In this document: piece by piece, positions 1 through 10,253 of the stretch
Layout of the letters: every line of letters begins with the position of its first letter
How positions within the stretch are numbered: the stretch's first letter is position 1
Origin: Eutreptiella sp. 'Long Island Sound 2002'
Taxonomy: Eukaryota > Euglenozoa > Euglenophyceae > Eutreptiales > Eutreptiaceae
Assembly: GCA_964036045.1 (NCBI GenBank)
Contig: OZ038381.1
Location: 71,300,242-71,364,241, forward strand
Direction of reading: 5' to 3'
Length of the DNA: 64,000 nt
Program-made: the position numbers and the translations under genes
Notes under the pieces: model-generated
Databases searched by the model: none
The model's input: the letters and a program-made list of their open reading frames with translations, nothing else
Told to the model about the DNA's origin: nothing

Positions 1-1210
1 GGCCAGTGCGTGCGCCAGCCCAGGAGAGACAGAGGGAGGAACAGGCAGGCCCCCCTTCAAAAACAAAAAAAAGAACAGAGGGGGGAGGGGGGGGGGGCGA
101 ATACAACCCACAGCCACCAAACCGCCCGCCAACACCACCAGAGGCGGCCAAACCCCCCACCCAGAAGGCACCGAAGACAGGACCGCCAAAGAGGCACAGG
201 GGGACCACCCAGCCAAAACCGGCAACACCAAGCCAGGAACAGCGGCCCACCGAGAAAAGGGACACCGAAACATGCAGACAAAAAAAAATATAAAAAAAAA
301 AGAGTCAGCAGCCCAGCCCGAAAGAAAGGCAATGGGGGGACAGGGACCACAAGGCCGGGGACACGGACACCCAGCAACCGACACCACAAAGGCAAAAAAA
401 AAAAAGCGCAAAAAACACACCCCGACAACCCAGCCAAGAAGGGCGGGGCACAGCTGAGACCCGGGCCCAGCACGCACGCCCACACCGCACACCGAAACCG
501 GAAACAGCGAAGGGCAAGCGGAGCGCGCACAAGAACACACACGTCCCATAAGCAGGCCGAAACCTAAGCCCAACCACGAACACCACAAACAGCCGGCAAA
601 AGAGGAACAACACCACAAACTGTGCCCAAACACACCCACCCAAGACCCCAGCCAGGACTGGCGGGGTTAACAAAACCCACACCCAACCGCAAACCGGACC
701 CAAACACAAATGCCGCACAACAGTAGGAAACCCAGTGCCCACAGCCCGGGCACTGAGGCAGCCCGTGCCATGCAGTTGACCCGGCCAAACGAGATCCGGA
801 GACCGGGGGTAAGGCTGCATCCTAAGGCCTGCGCTGCTTTGGGACTCAAGGCAGAGCGTGCGACACCCAAGCGCCTCGAAGCCCTAGTACCAAGAAGGTG
901 CATGCATGCCTTGGGAACGGGATACGCCAGGAAGTCCGGTGAACCTCTAGGGTTCTGCCCAAAGGAGGGGACGTGCGAAAGCAATGGGGCACACCCTCCC
1001 GGCGAGACAAGCACGTCACGTCGGCGGCGATCAGCCCTCCCGGTGTTGCCTGGGGCCGCTTTGTTGGGGGCCAACAGTCAGGTCTAGCGGGAAGTAAGCC
1101 GCCTCCCCTCTTCAAGCGCGGAGCCTCTTCCTGTTTGTCACAGGGGCGACGCCAGGGGGAACCAAGGGTCACCTCTCCACGACCGAGTGCACCTACCTAC
1201 CTACCTACCT
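1..1210 (+). repeat. 1.2-kb dispersed repeat, copy 1 (right end of a larger element)
   Basis: This segment matches 22,108-23,304 in direct orientation along its whole length, with scattered substitutions and shorter A-runs. The match starts at base 1, so the element continues to the left of the window. The first 450 bases are purine-rich (A and G homopolymers); the rest is GC-rich unique-looking sequence. Both copies end in the same tract of five ACCT units. Long ORFs on either strand here are products of the low-complexity composition and I do not annotate them. Which end of which element type this represents is inference: a retroposon 3' end with a tetranucleotide tail, or the end of an element with inverted tetranucleotide termini. 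Confidence 0.85.
1191..1210 (+). repeat. (ACCT)5 boundary tract
   Basis: Exactly five ACCT units mark where homology with the copy at 22,108-23,304 stops. The same 20-base tract occurs at 23,285-23,304, and its reverse complement (AGGT)5 at 19,335-19,354. Identical unit number at three boundaries suggests a defined element terminus rather than random microsatellite growth. Confidence 0.8.
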
Positions 1211-1670
1211 GTACCTGGTCCGGCGTGAGGAGGTGCATGACTTCCATCGTTGTTACTCCTGGGAGGATTTTCTTCCAGTCGATGTTGCCCGTCGGCAATT
1301 GCCATGTTGTTGTCGTGCTCTGGGTATGGTTCCCGTCTCAGGGCAGTCCGTAGTTATCCGGGACGTGGCGTGTGGTGAGGGGCTTGGCGAGATGTTGGAT
1401 GGTCGCGGTGGCACTGGGAGGTTCGGTTTCCTAGTGGGCCAGTGGGCTTTGTCCTCCTTGTGGGGTGTTGTTTTGTCGGGGCGTGTGGTGTTTTGTTTGG
1501 CTCAGGGGTATGTGTGGTTCCGGTATCAGTTGTGGCGCCGACGGCCGAAGGCTGGTGATGCTGTGTGCCCCGCCTGTTGCGTTTTCGTGCAGGTAGACCT
1601 CAAGCGCTGGTGGCCCAACAGGGTGCCACTCGCGTGGGTTGTCGTGCGGGGTGTGCAGGTGGATGCTTTG

Positions 1671-2606
1671 TTAGGTGGACCAGCTGTGGTGGGCCAGGAT
1701 GTTTTTTATGATGGCGGGGTCGTAGTTGTCCCCGAACGGGTGATCAGGCTTCAAACGGTCTTTAAACAGGGTTTGTACGGTCGTAGCCAGCGCCCCGATG
1801 CCTCCGTCTGGCACTACGCTGTCCCATGTTGTACGGGGCGTGGTATCCGGTCGCCCCGTGTGACCCTCCAGGATCTTCGTCTGGTACTTGGTCCACTCTT
1901 GTAGCATGCGTGCCACGTACGCGGCGTCCGTGTACGGCTGGATACTGTGCTCCGCTAGGGGGCGGGCATGGGCTAGTTGTTTGCATAGGGTCCAGTGCCG
2001 GGGGGGTGGTCTCGTTGGGGGGGTTGTGGTTGCTTCGGACGTGGGTTCTTTCCTTTCGGCCACCCTGATCCCCTGGCGGGTGGCGTGCACCAGGGTGTAT
2101 TCGTCGTCTTCTAGTTCAGGTGTCCATTCCAGGTGGGATTCGCCCGCTGACGCGTTGGTCGGTAGGCATGTTGCGGTGCGTGCATAGGGGGGGGCCGTCT
2201 CGTCATGTAGGACAATGGGGTGGCCCCGAGTCCGGATGTGCAGGGTTAGGACGAGGGCCGCCGCTGTTTCTTTGTGGGTTGCTGGCGGTGGGCCGTCGGA
2301 TTCTTGGATGAAGGTCAGGGCTTCCTGCGCGTGTGGGGATCCCGTGAGGTTCGTCCAGGCTCCAGTTTTGGATATCCGTCCCTGCACCACCACTCCTTCT
2401 GTCGACTGTTGACGGGCGTCTTGTATGCCCTGTCGTAATTCCCGGATGTACGCTCCTGGGTCCCGGTTCCCTTCTGTTCCCGTTATCCGTTCGTCCGTTT
2501 CGTTGAGTGCACGGTACAAGCTCCATGTGGGTCGTTGGTGCACGGCGGTCACCACCTGCAGTACGCGTTGGATGCTGTCCTGCAGTTGATCCTTGTCAAG
2601 GTCCAT
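1671..2606 (-). CDS. hypothetical protein, second ORF of an overlapping pair
   Basis: I do not recognise this 311-residue protein. Its composition is ordinary rather than low-complexity (residues 1-260 mix charged, aromatic and aliphatic residues), which argues for a real coding frame. The start ATG at 2,606 overlaps the end of the upstream ORF by 11 bases, as in compact transposons or gag-pol arrangements. No zinc knuckle, DTG protease motif or RT motif is visible. The frame ends at 1,671, about 460 bases before the ACCT tract. Bases 1,211-1,670 show no feature I can support. The GC-rich style resembles the minus-strand gene at 24,038-26,417, which also abuts a copy of the 1.2-kb repeat, but I could not align the two convincingly. 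Confidence 0.4.
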   Translation of the reverse strand: MDLDKDQLQDSIQRVLQVVTAVHQRPTWSLYRALNETDERITGTEGNRDPGAYIRELRQGIQDARQQSTEGVVVQGRISKTGAWTNLTGSPHAQEALTFIQESDGPPPATHKETAAALVLTLHIRTRGHPIVLHDETAPPYARTATCLPTNASAGESHLEWTPELEDDEYTLVHATRQGIRVAERKEPTSEATTTPPTRPPPRHWTLCKQLAHARPLAEHSIQPYTDAAYVARMLQEWTKYQTKILEGHTGRPDTTPRTTWDSVVPDGGIGALATTVQTLFKDRLKPDHPFGDNYDPAIIKNILAHHSWST

Positions 2607-3684
2607 TGGGTTCGTCGGTCACGGGGATGTCAAGGCCACTGGGTAGTGATTCCGGGGGTGGGGTAGTGGCTTCGGCAGGGGTGGATGCTGGGGAGTGGGT
2701 TTCCAGCGCGGTGCTGGATGTTCCGCTGGACACGGATAGTGATGCTTCGTGTGTGTGGTCCTCTGGTGTGCGTGGCTGCGTTGCCTCCATGGTCAACGGC
2801 GCCATTTGTGGTTCTGGCCCCAGGACATTGTCCCGGTCGTCGTAGTGTTGTGCCGCGTGTCGAGGTGTGGGGCTGTAGTCTGTGTTTTTCGGCGCTATAC
2901 TCTGTGCCGTCGAGGCTCCGGGTTTGCCGGCGCGGTGTGGTGCTTGTGGTTCGGTTTGTGGCTCGGCCTCTGTAGTCGGTGCGTTCCGATGAGGTGTGGT
3001 ATGGTTCCGGGTCCCCCAGTCGTCGCTGTGCTGTTCGCCCTCCGTTTGCCCTCCCCCCGTTGGGCCCGGTTGTGTCGGCCGTCCTGGGGCGATGGTCGGT
3101 GTGCCAATGGGTCGCTGCATGGGTGGGTCGGAGTTCTTCCCGTTGTGCGCTGTACACCGTTTGGGTGGGGCTCGATGTGTGTGCGCCTGGTGCCCGTCCT
3201 CGGCTCCTGTTGCTGGGGCTGTCGAGGTTGTTGTTGTCGCGCCGCGGTATGTGACTATAGTCCGTTCTTTGGGTGCTATGATCCGTGCGGTCCAGGCTTG
3301 GAGTACGCTGTCGTGGTGTGGTGCTTGCGAGTCGGTCTGTGGCGCGGGCGCTGTATTTGGTATGTTCTGATGGGGCGTGGTCTGGTTCTGGATCAACCAG
3401 TCTTCGTTGTCCTGTTCGCACCCCTGTCGCCCTCCCCCCTTGGCGTCCGGTTGTGTCGGTGGTCCTGGGGTAATGGCCCCTGTGCCATCGGGTCGTTCGT
3501 CCCCGCTGTGCGTTTTACACCGTGTGGGTGGGGCTTGGGGTGTTTGCGCCTGGTGCTTGTCCTCGGCTCCTGTCGCTGGGGCTGCCGAGGTCGTTGGGGT
3601 CGGCTGGATGTTGTCCCCAGTCTCGGGTGGTAGTTGTTGTCGGCGTGCTCGGCGTAGGCGTTGTGGGTTCCCTGTGGGCGTCAT
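2596..3684 (-). CDS. hypothetical Pro/Thr-rich protein with a 121-residue internal repeat
   Basis: This 362-residue ORF is rich in Pro, Thr, Gln and His and appears disordered. Residues about 35-155 and 156-276 are two copies of one 121-residue unit; each begins APATGAED and contains a TTPHxN motif. At DNA level the unit repeats with a 363-bp period (GTCCTCGGCTCCTGT at 3,196 and 3,559). A repeat of exactly 121 codons keeps the frame, which supports selection for coding or a recent duplication. The ORF ends 11 bases inside the next ORF. A structural, gag-like protein is one possibility; there is no motif to prove it. A second frame (3,421-2,630) is also open, so the frame choice is not certain. 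Confidence 0.35.
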   Translation of the reverse strand: MTPTGNPQRLRRARRQQLPPETGDNIQPTPTTSAAPATGAEDKHQAQTPQAPPTRCKTHSGDERPDGTGAITPGPPTQPDAKGGGRQGCEQDNEDWLIQNQTTPHQNIPNTAPAPQTDSQAPHHDSVLQAWTARIIAPKERTIVTYRGATTTTSTAPATGAEDGHQAHTHRAPPKRCTAHNGKNSDPPMQRPIGTPTIAPGRPTQPGPTGGGQTEGEQHSDDWGTRNHTTPHRNAPTTEAEPQTEPQAPHRAGKPGASTAQSIAPKNTDYSPTPRHAAQHYDDRDNVLGPEPQMAPLTMEATQPRTPEDHTHEASLSVSSGTSSTALETHSPASTPAEATTPPPESLPSGLDIPVTDEPNGP

Positions 3685-3719
3685 TCTTGCGCTCCTGCTC
3701 CATCATGTCCTATGTTTGT

Positions 3720-5810
3720 GTTGCGTGTATGGTTTTTCTTGTGCGCCATGTACTTTGGCGCTGAGGTGCTGCATGTGCGTGTACCTCATGCTTCGTGTTG
3801 TTACATGTGCGTGTGTACTACATACGGGGCGGGCGGGGTGCATAACTCTTGCCCTTGGCCTCGGCCTTGGCTTCGGTGTCGCCTGGGCTCTGGCCTTCCC
3901 CTGTACTGGAGCTTGTTGGTCTCGGCGCTGTGCTTCCTTTGCGATGCGGCCCTTATTCCAGGCTTTGGGGCCGGTCTGCCATCTGGAAGAGGTGCCGCAC
4001 ACAGGGTAGACGTGGGTGGTGCGCTGTGTCGTCTCATGTCGTGGCGGGTGGTGCCACGGAGTGCTGGAGAATGCTGCGGTGGGTCATGTGGCCCTGTGTT
4101 TTGTTGCGTGTCGTTGTGTCGTGTTGCGTAGTATTGTGTTTGGTCGTGTGGTGTCGTATGGTTGTGTCGTTGTGTTGTGTCACGGTGTGTTTTGTTTTTT
4201 GCTGTGTGGCGTTGGATGGTGCCGTGTAGTGTCGGGTGGTGTCGTGTCATATCGCGCTGTGTGTTGCTGTCTGGCTGTTCGTTGTGTGGTGTACTATTTC
4301 GTTTTCTTGTGTGGCGTTGTATGGTTATTATTTGGGTTGTGGTGTTCCTTGTGCTGTGACGTTGTCTTGCGTCGCTTGTTGTTGTTTTGTGTCGCCTTGC
4401 GGCGTGTTGTGTAGTTGTTACGTTGTGTGGTGTGTTGTGGCGTGTTGTGTCGTGTCGGGTTTCGTTGTGGTCGTGGTATGTGATTGTGTCGGGCATCGGG
4501 TTGTGGTGGGTGGTGGTGTTTGCGTTGCGTGGCGTGGTGTGGCGATGTATTGTGTTGTGTTGTGTGGCGTTGTGTTTGGCTGCCTGTTGTGATGTTGTGT
4601 TGTGTGACATCTTGTTATGTTCTGTGGTGTGGTGCTTTGTTGTCTGGTGTTGTGTTGTGTGGCATAATGTTGCGTGGTGTTGTACGGTTTTTTCTCTTTG
4701 TGTCCTTGTGGCGTTGCGCGTTTCGTGGTGTTGCGTTGTGTCTTGGTGCGTGGTATTGTGTTTTGTTGCGTGGCGTTGGGTTATGCCATGTTGTGTGGTG
4801 TCGTGTCGTGTCCTGTTGTGTGGTGTGGTAATGTGTCCTCTGGCGGTTCGTTGTGGTGTGTTGCTTTGTGGTTCGTTGTGTAGTGGTGTATGGTTGCTCG
4901 TTGAGTTTCGGTGTTTCTCCTTCTGTGGCGTTGTTTTCTGTCATGTCTCGTTGTCGTGGGTTGCCTAGCGGCGTGTTGTGTAGTTGGCACGTTGGTTGTG
5001 CTTCATTGTTGTGTCGTATGGTGTTGTGTTATGTTGTGTAGTGTTGTGTTTTGTCGTGTAGCTTTGTGTGGTGTTGCGTAGCATTGTGGTTTGTGGTGTG
5101 GTGTTGTATGGCTCTTTCGTTGTGTTGTGGCGTTGTATGTTCCGGTGTTGTGCTGTGTCGTGTTGTGTTGCTTTGTGTGTTGTTGCCTGGCGTTGGGTTT
5201 TGCCGTGTTGTGTCATGTGGTGTCCTGTTGTGTCACGCGGTGTTGTGTGTTGTTGCGTGGTGGTTGGTTGTGTGGTGTAGTATTTTGCGTTCTTGTGTGG
5301 CGTTGTATGGTTGTTCGTTGTGTTTTGGTGTTTCGTGTTCGTGGGGTTGTTTTGTGTCATGTCTCGTTGTCGTGTGTTGCTTAGCGGGGTGTTGTGTAGT
5401 TGGCATGTTGGTTGTGCGACATTGTTGTGTCGTGTGGTATTGTGTTTTGTCTTGTGGCGTTGTGTGGTGTTGCGTAGCTATGTGGTTTGATGGGTGGTGT
5501 TGTATGGCTCTTTCACTGTGTTGTGGCATTGCGTGTGTTGTGGTGTTGTGTTGCGTTGTGTTGCGTTGCTTTGTGTGTTGTTGCGTGGCATCGGGTTGTG
5601 CCGTGTTGTGTCATGTGGTGTCGTGTCATGTCACGGGGTGTGGCGTGTTGTTGCGTGGCGGTTGGTTGCGTGGTGTAGTATTTTGCGTTCTTGTGTGGCG
5701 TTCTATGGCTGTTCGTTGTGTTTTGGTGTTTCGTGTTCGTGAGGTTGTTTTGTGTTATGTCTCGTTGTCGTGTGTTGCTTAGGGGCGTGTGGTGTAGTTG
5801 GCAGGTTGGT
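3720..5810. repeat. GTGTTGTG-type satellite with ~400-bp higher-order repeat
   Basis: About 2.1 kb consists of variants of a roughly 10-base GTGTTGTGTG word. It is organised into a longer unit: CATGTCTCGTTGTCGTG recurs at 4,942, 5,358 and (with one change) 5,756, spacings of 416 and 398 bp, and TATTTTGCGTTCTTGTGTGG recurs at 5,281 and 5,679. The two rightmost units are nearly complete copies; earlier ones are more diverged. The strand bias (T and G on plus) creates long His/Thr-rich and Cys/Val-rich false ORFs on both strands. Confidence 0.85.
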
Positions 5811-8800
5811 ATGGCGCGTCCCTATGTCCCCTTCGGTTCCCGCTTCGCCTCATGGTGCCGTTCACCCCGGTTTGCTCGTGGATACACGTACAATGTGTTG
5901 ATGCATGCACGTCTTGGACACATCGTGCACGCCTTTTGCGTTGGCTCCTTTGCGCTGCACCCGTCGTTTGGGCGCTCCGTGAGCAAGGTATCATGTGGTA
6001 CAGATAAACAAGGGCATGGGGACGAGGTTTTGTCGGTATTTAGCGCGGGACGTTTTAGCTTTTTGCTCCCACTCGTTGGTTTTGGCGGCGCCGAGGAGTA
6101 AGCGCTTTTACGTGTGGTTGTTTGGTGTTTGTTTGTCTTGTATCTTCCTTGCCTTGCCCGTAGTGCAATCTTGACTCGTCTATTGGTCTTTCCCTGTGTT
6201 GGTCTCGTGCTCCTTTGGCGTCGTGCTCGTTGGGGCGTGGTGGTCTCTTGGCGGCTACATACCTCGCCGCATCGGAACATACTTTTGTTTTCCTTGACGA
6301 TGTTCGTTGTGCTCAGCTTTCGTTGGCCTAGTCCTACGACATTCACTTTGCTAGTTGTTTTGCGGGCATGCACGGAATACACTGTCTTGTCAGGTTTTCT
6401 ACTCTGTTCTCGCTGAGGTCTGGATGGGTGGATTTTGCTGCTGACCTCGCGAAACAGCGGCGTAAAAATTCATGGGGGGGATTTGAGGTCAGTAAAAACG
6501 ATTTTTGCCTTTCTTTTTCTCTTTGGTGCGTCTTTTTCTTTTTTCCAATTTATTCTTTCCACTAGTGATCTGCCAAGGACTAAGGGACAGGATGACCCAA
6601 GTGGTACGCTATGAAATGACAAGATCTATGCAAAATGGTTGAGAGAAAAGCTGGCAGGCTAACTATAAAAGATGTTCGTTAAGGGTGTAGGGGTGGAGGT
6701 ACCATTGTGGAGAATGGTTGACATAAAACTTCGTGAGCCAATCAGAAAAGGCCAAGGAATAACAGCAACTATCAGGAGCGCAACAAGAAAAAGAAGTGAG
6801 CATGCGTGACCCAACCAGAAATGGCCGGGTCATTCCGTACATCAATACCAACCACCGACCGCCCCAATTTTTTTGTGGATATGTGTGCATTCCTTTTTAC
6901 ACGTTGCTTCACTTCCAAAGAATTCGTCTCAAGTCAGGGACCAGAATGAGAGACCGAGGGATCATTAAGGTGCATCCGACGATTTTGATCTGTGTCGCTA
7001 AGCAAAATTGCCTCCCCTCCCCCCTATTTGCACCAGCAGATTTACTTACAATAGTGGATCACCCCGACCAACAAGGAGACATGTGCAGAACTGAAAACTT
7101 TGCATATCGCCTGCACCAATGGCTGAAATTGCCTCTCCGACATGCATTCGGGCAGTACCCACGATTGATCCACCCAGTTGATTTGTAGGTTCATATACAT
7201 CTCATTGTACAAGAGTGAAGCTTGGGTCTCAGGGCTGACAAGGTCTGCACCCGTCGGCCGGTTTCTTTGTTGCTGGGCACTTAGGATGCATTATTTGCAA
7301 GGATTTCATGGAACTGAAGTTTTTCGCGTCCTTTGATCGCATAGACTCCAGTTGGCACCCTCTTCCTCCTAGAGGCATGGCGAAATGTACGCCTGCAGCA
7401 TGTGCTAGGTAATTGATGGTGGTGTTTTAAGTGCACTGGCGTTGGCCACTAAGCAGCTCGAGCAGCTGAATACGGCCGGTGGCATCATGCTGCGACATGT
7501 GTCTGCCACATGCATCCGTAAGCTCAGCACATCTTCTTAGGATCCAGCTACCACACTGCAATACGGAGAAAGGAACGAGAGTTGCGGGGCAGCTTTGCAA
7601 GATCTGAAGCGCTGCTTGATCAACTTGCGCGAGAAGAACAAGAGGGACCGCGCCTTGTGTGTGTGTCACGTTGCTCAGGGCTGTGAAGCTTGGCGGCCGG
7701 TGAAGGCGATGGGTGACAACAAGTGGCAATCTATCAAATCATGCAAGCATAGCGCAGATCTATCTCCGGATGAGAAGCTGCGATGTGTGCGGCTACCCAT
7801 GGGAGCACGCATGAGGTGTGATGCTAGTACTACTATGGGTCCAATGGGTAGAACGGATGCAGCCGTGTAGCTACTGAAGACTCGAATGCCAAACTTGTCC
7901 AACAATCAGCCTGATTTTGTTCCGCTCAATGAGTAAAGCTCTGTGATCGCAACTCGCGACAGCAAGCAGCGCACCAAAAAGGACTTGTACTTAGCAGCCC
8001 AATGTGCAGCCAAACCGCAGCCGTACGTTATTGTCTGTAGCGTGAACTAAGAGTGGAGGAACGGAGGGATCGGCTCATTGTGTCTTACTGAAGGGCAGCC
8101 TTGGCAATCATTGGTAGACGCAAGCACATGGACTATTGCTCATGGCTGATTTCAGTTATCGATTGTGACGTACAAAAAAGTGTGTTGCACGCATTCTAAA
8201 TTCTTTAAATGGCGTGGTTGTCGGCAGACTATCATGTCCTGTATTTTTTGTGACCACCCTTTGCCAGCTAGGTTGCACTACGTTCGCTCTGCTAGGCAAC
8301 ATGCATTTGATGTAAAGCAAATGCAGTTACGGAATGAGCGCAAATCCTTGGCACAGCAAGAACTCTTTCGTTTTCCTTTCACCAACCACCCAACACATGA
8401 CTCATACTTTTCAACCATAACTACCAAGGTGCCTTAGGCTAAAGGCGTGAATGTAGTAGCACCTACTCCACCTACGCGAGCCGCCCTCACTTGTAAGTTC
8501 TCCAAGCATTACCACTTTCGTGAAAAGTGGTGGATGCAACTAGACCAAGCATCTTACATTCACACAGTATTAATTGGAGAACGTCCCCGGCGGACGCTTC
8601 AAACCGCCATTGCGCCAAATTACTTACGGTAAAGCCGCGATGAATTGAACTAGAAAAGTGCCAAGTGGTCTATAAAGACTCGGCATGGATGGCAGATTGA
8701 TAGGTGCATCACCGCCTTGGCACCACAAGTTGGATGAATCAATAAAGCCACTTGTTTGCGTTGGGGTATGATAATGTGGGTGTTGGTGTCTGCTGAGGCA

Positions 8801-9225
8801 AGAATGAACTTTATCGTTGAAACACGGACGAATCGTGTATGCTTGACAAATTTCTTGCATATTTGACCATCAACCGCTGCGGCATTGATGAAAGTTCAAA
8901 AAGGATAATTGCAGATGTCAATATATATCCTTTCCGTACCAATTCTGGTTGGTTACTTTGAATGATGCAGCGGCACCCCCCTCGTAAACTATGGTCCCTC
9001 TTTAGCCGCTATCCTCCACTCGGAAAAGGTGGGAGACACTGTATTGGACGTGATGCGAAATCAAATTGTGTAACTCAGTATGCCACGCCCATGGGCTTTG
9101 GCTTTGCAGATTGTATAATGCTTCAAAATGTGCTCCTCAAAGTCAGTGGCTTAGCCTTGGTGCAACGTTGCAGACCTTGTTCGTACAATGTTGAAAAGTC
9201 CAGCAGCCACCAAAGATAAGTTGAT
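5811..9225. other. left flank of element B; no confident gene
   Basis: No recognisable gene. Short open stretches exist, the most protein-like being plus 7,595-7,870 (91 residues, Cys/Arg-rich, basic), but no domain or homologous copy in the window supports it. From about 6,400 onward the base composition becomes more AT-rich and balanced than in the satellite. The region ends at the target-site duplication of element B. Confidence 0.5.
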
Positions 9226-9230
9226 TGTGG
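9226..9230. repeat. target-site duplication of element B, left (TGTGG)
   Basis: TGTGG immediately precedes the 5' LTR; the same five bases follow the 3' LTR at 39,201-39,205. Five bases is the usual duplication length for Ty3/gypsy integrases. Confidence 0.88.
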
Positions 9231-10253
9231 TGTGAAAAGTGCACGAATGAGCAACAATTTCTCAAAACATTGGTTTCATATGGAGCAATGGTATTAATCT
9301 TTATTGGAGTTTGGTTGGGACATTGGGGGAAGTTTTCTCCATGGAGCTTGATCTCTTCCAATATGGGTGAAAGACACTTAATGCCTTAACTTTAATTCAA
9401 AAGAGGGTTTATCTATTGTATTATATGCCATGAGTTATTGTTTGTTATTCCATTGGTTCTTCTTTGAACACTATTTGTAATATAGCACAACATTGGTGTT
9501 GGCCTTTGCTTTATCTATTTTTTGGCTAGTCTCATTGAGATTGAGCTTTTCAGTAATCTGCACTTTTCTCCAAAATATGGTCGTTTCCCAGAAGAAGATT
9601 ATGATTTTCAGACTCGGCATAAAAATCCGCATCTATATAGTGGTCATAGGACTACTTCAATTTTTTTGACCATTTTCGCCCTGGGAGCGCGCCGCTTCCA
9701 CTATTGGCGATTCCTACTGAGTTCTGAGATCATCAAGGCAGTTCCTACTGAGTTCTGCAGACATGAATTGAATTTTTCCTGAGCTACAGAAAATTCCTGG
9801 AAGACATTTAAAGTGATTTTCTATCTTTTTTTATCATGGAGATTCCATTTTTCGTGCATCTGTTTGACTATCTTTGCAGGAGGCCTGATTTCTGAGGTAT
9901 ACCATTTTTGCCCTGATCTGAAGTCACTGATCACTGTTGCTGCCATTTTCAGAGTGCAGACTGAAGTTGCTTCAAAGGTCCTGAGTGGTTCTGAAGCATA
10001 CATGCATGCATACAAGCAAGCACAAGGCCCAACATCACCCATTGTTTGTTTGTTTATTGTGCAGCCCCATCAAGTGCTCTATTGGTTTTATTGATCCCAT
10101 TTATGCTCGTCTTGGAGTCTTGGTCTGGTTTTGTTTTTCATCGAAATCTTTGTGTACCTCAAATGGCGCAGGAACAAACACCAAAGCAAGATCTACCAGA
10201 GTATACTGAGACTATTCAAGTAGAGGAACAAGATGCAAAGCGGGAATTTAACA
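9231..10253 (+). repeat. 5' LTR of element B
   Basis: Starts TGTGAAAAG and ends TTTAACA, so it has canonical TG...CA ends. It aligns end to end with 38,178-39,200 at identical length (1,023 bp), with roughly one difference per 20 bases by eye. The strongest conservation is near the end, where both copies encode an open stretch beginning at an ATG (10,163 and 39,110). Confidence 0.93.

Noticed and set aside
3801-5784. Long ORFs in the satellite (His/Thr/Asn-rich on minus, Cys/Val/Trp-rich on plus)
   Set aside because: They overlap on both strands and follow directly from the GT-only composition of the repeat.
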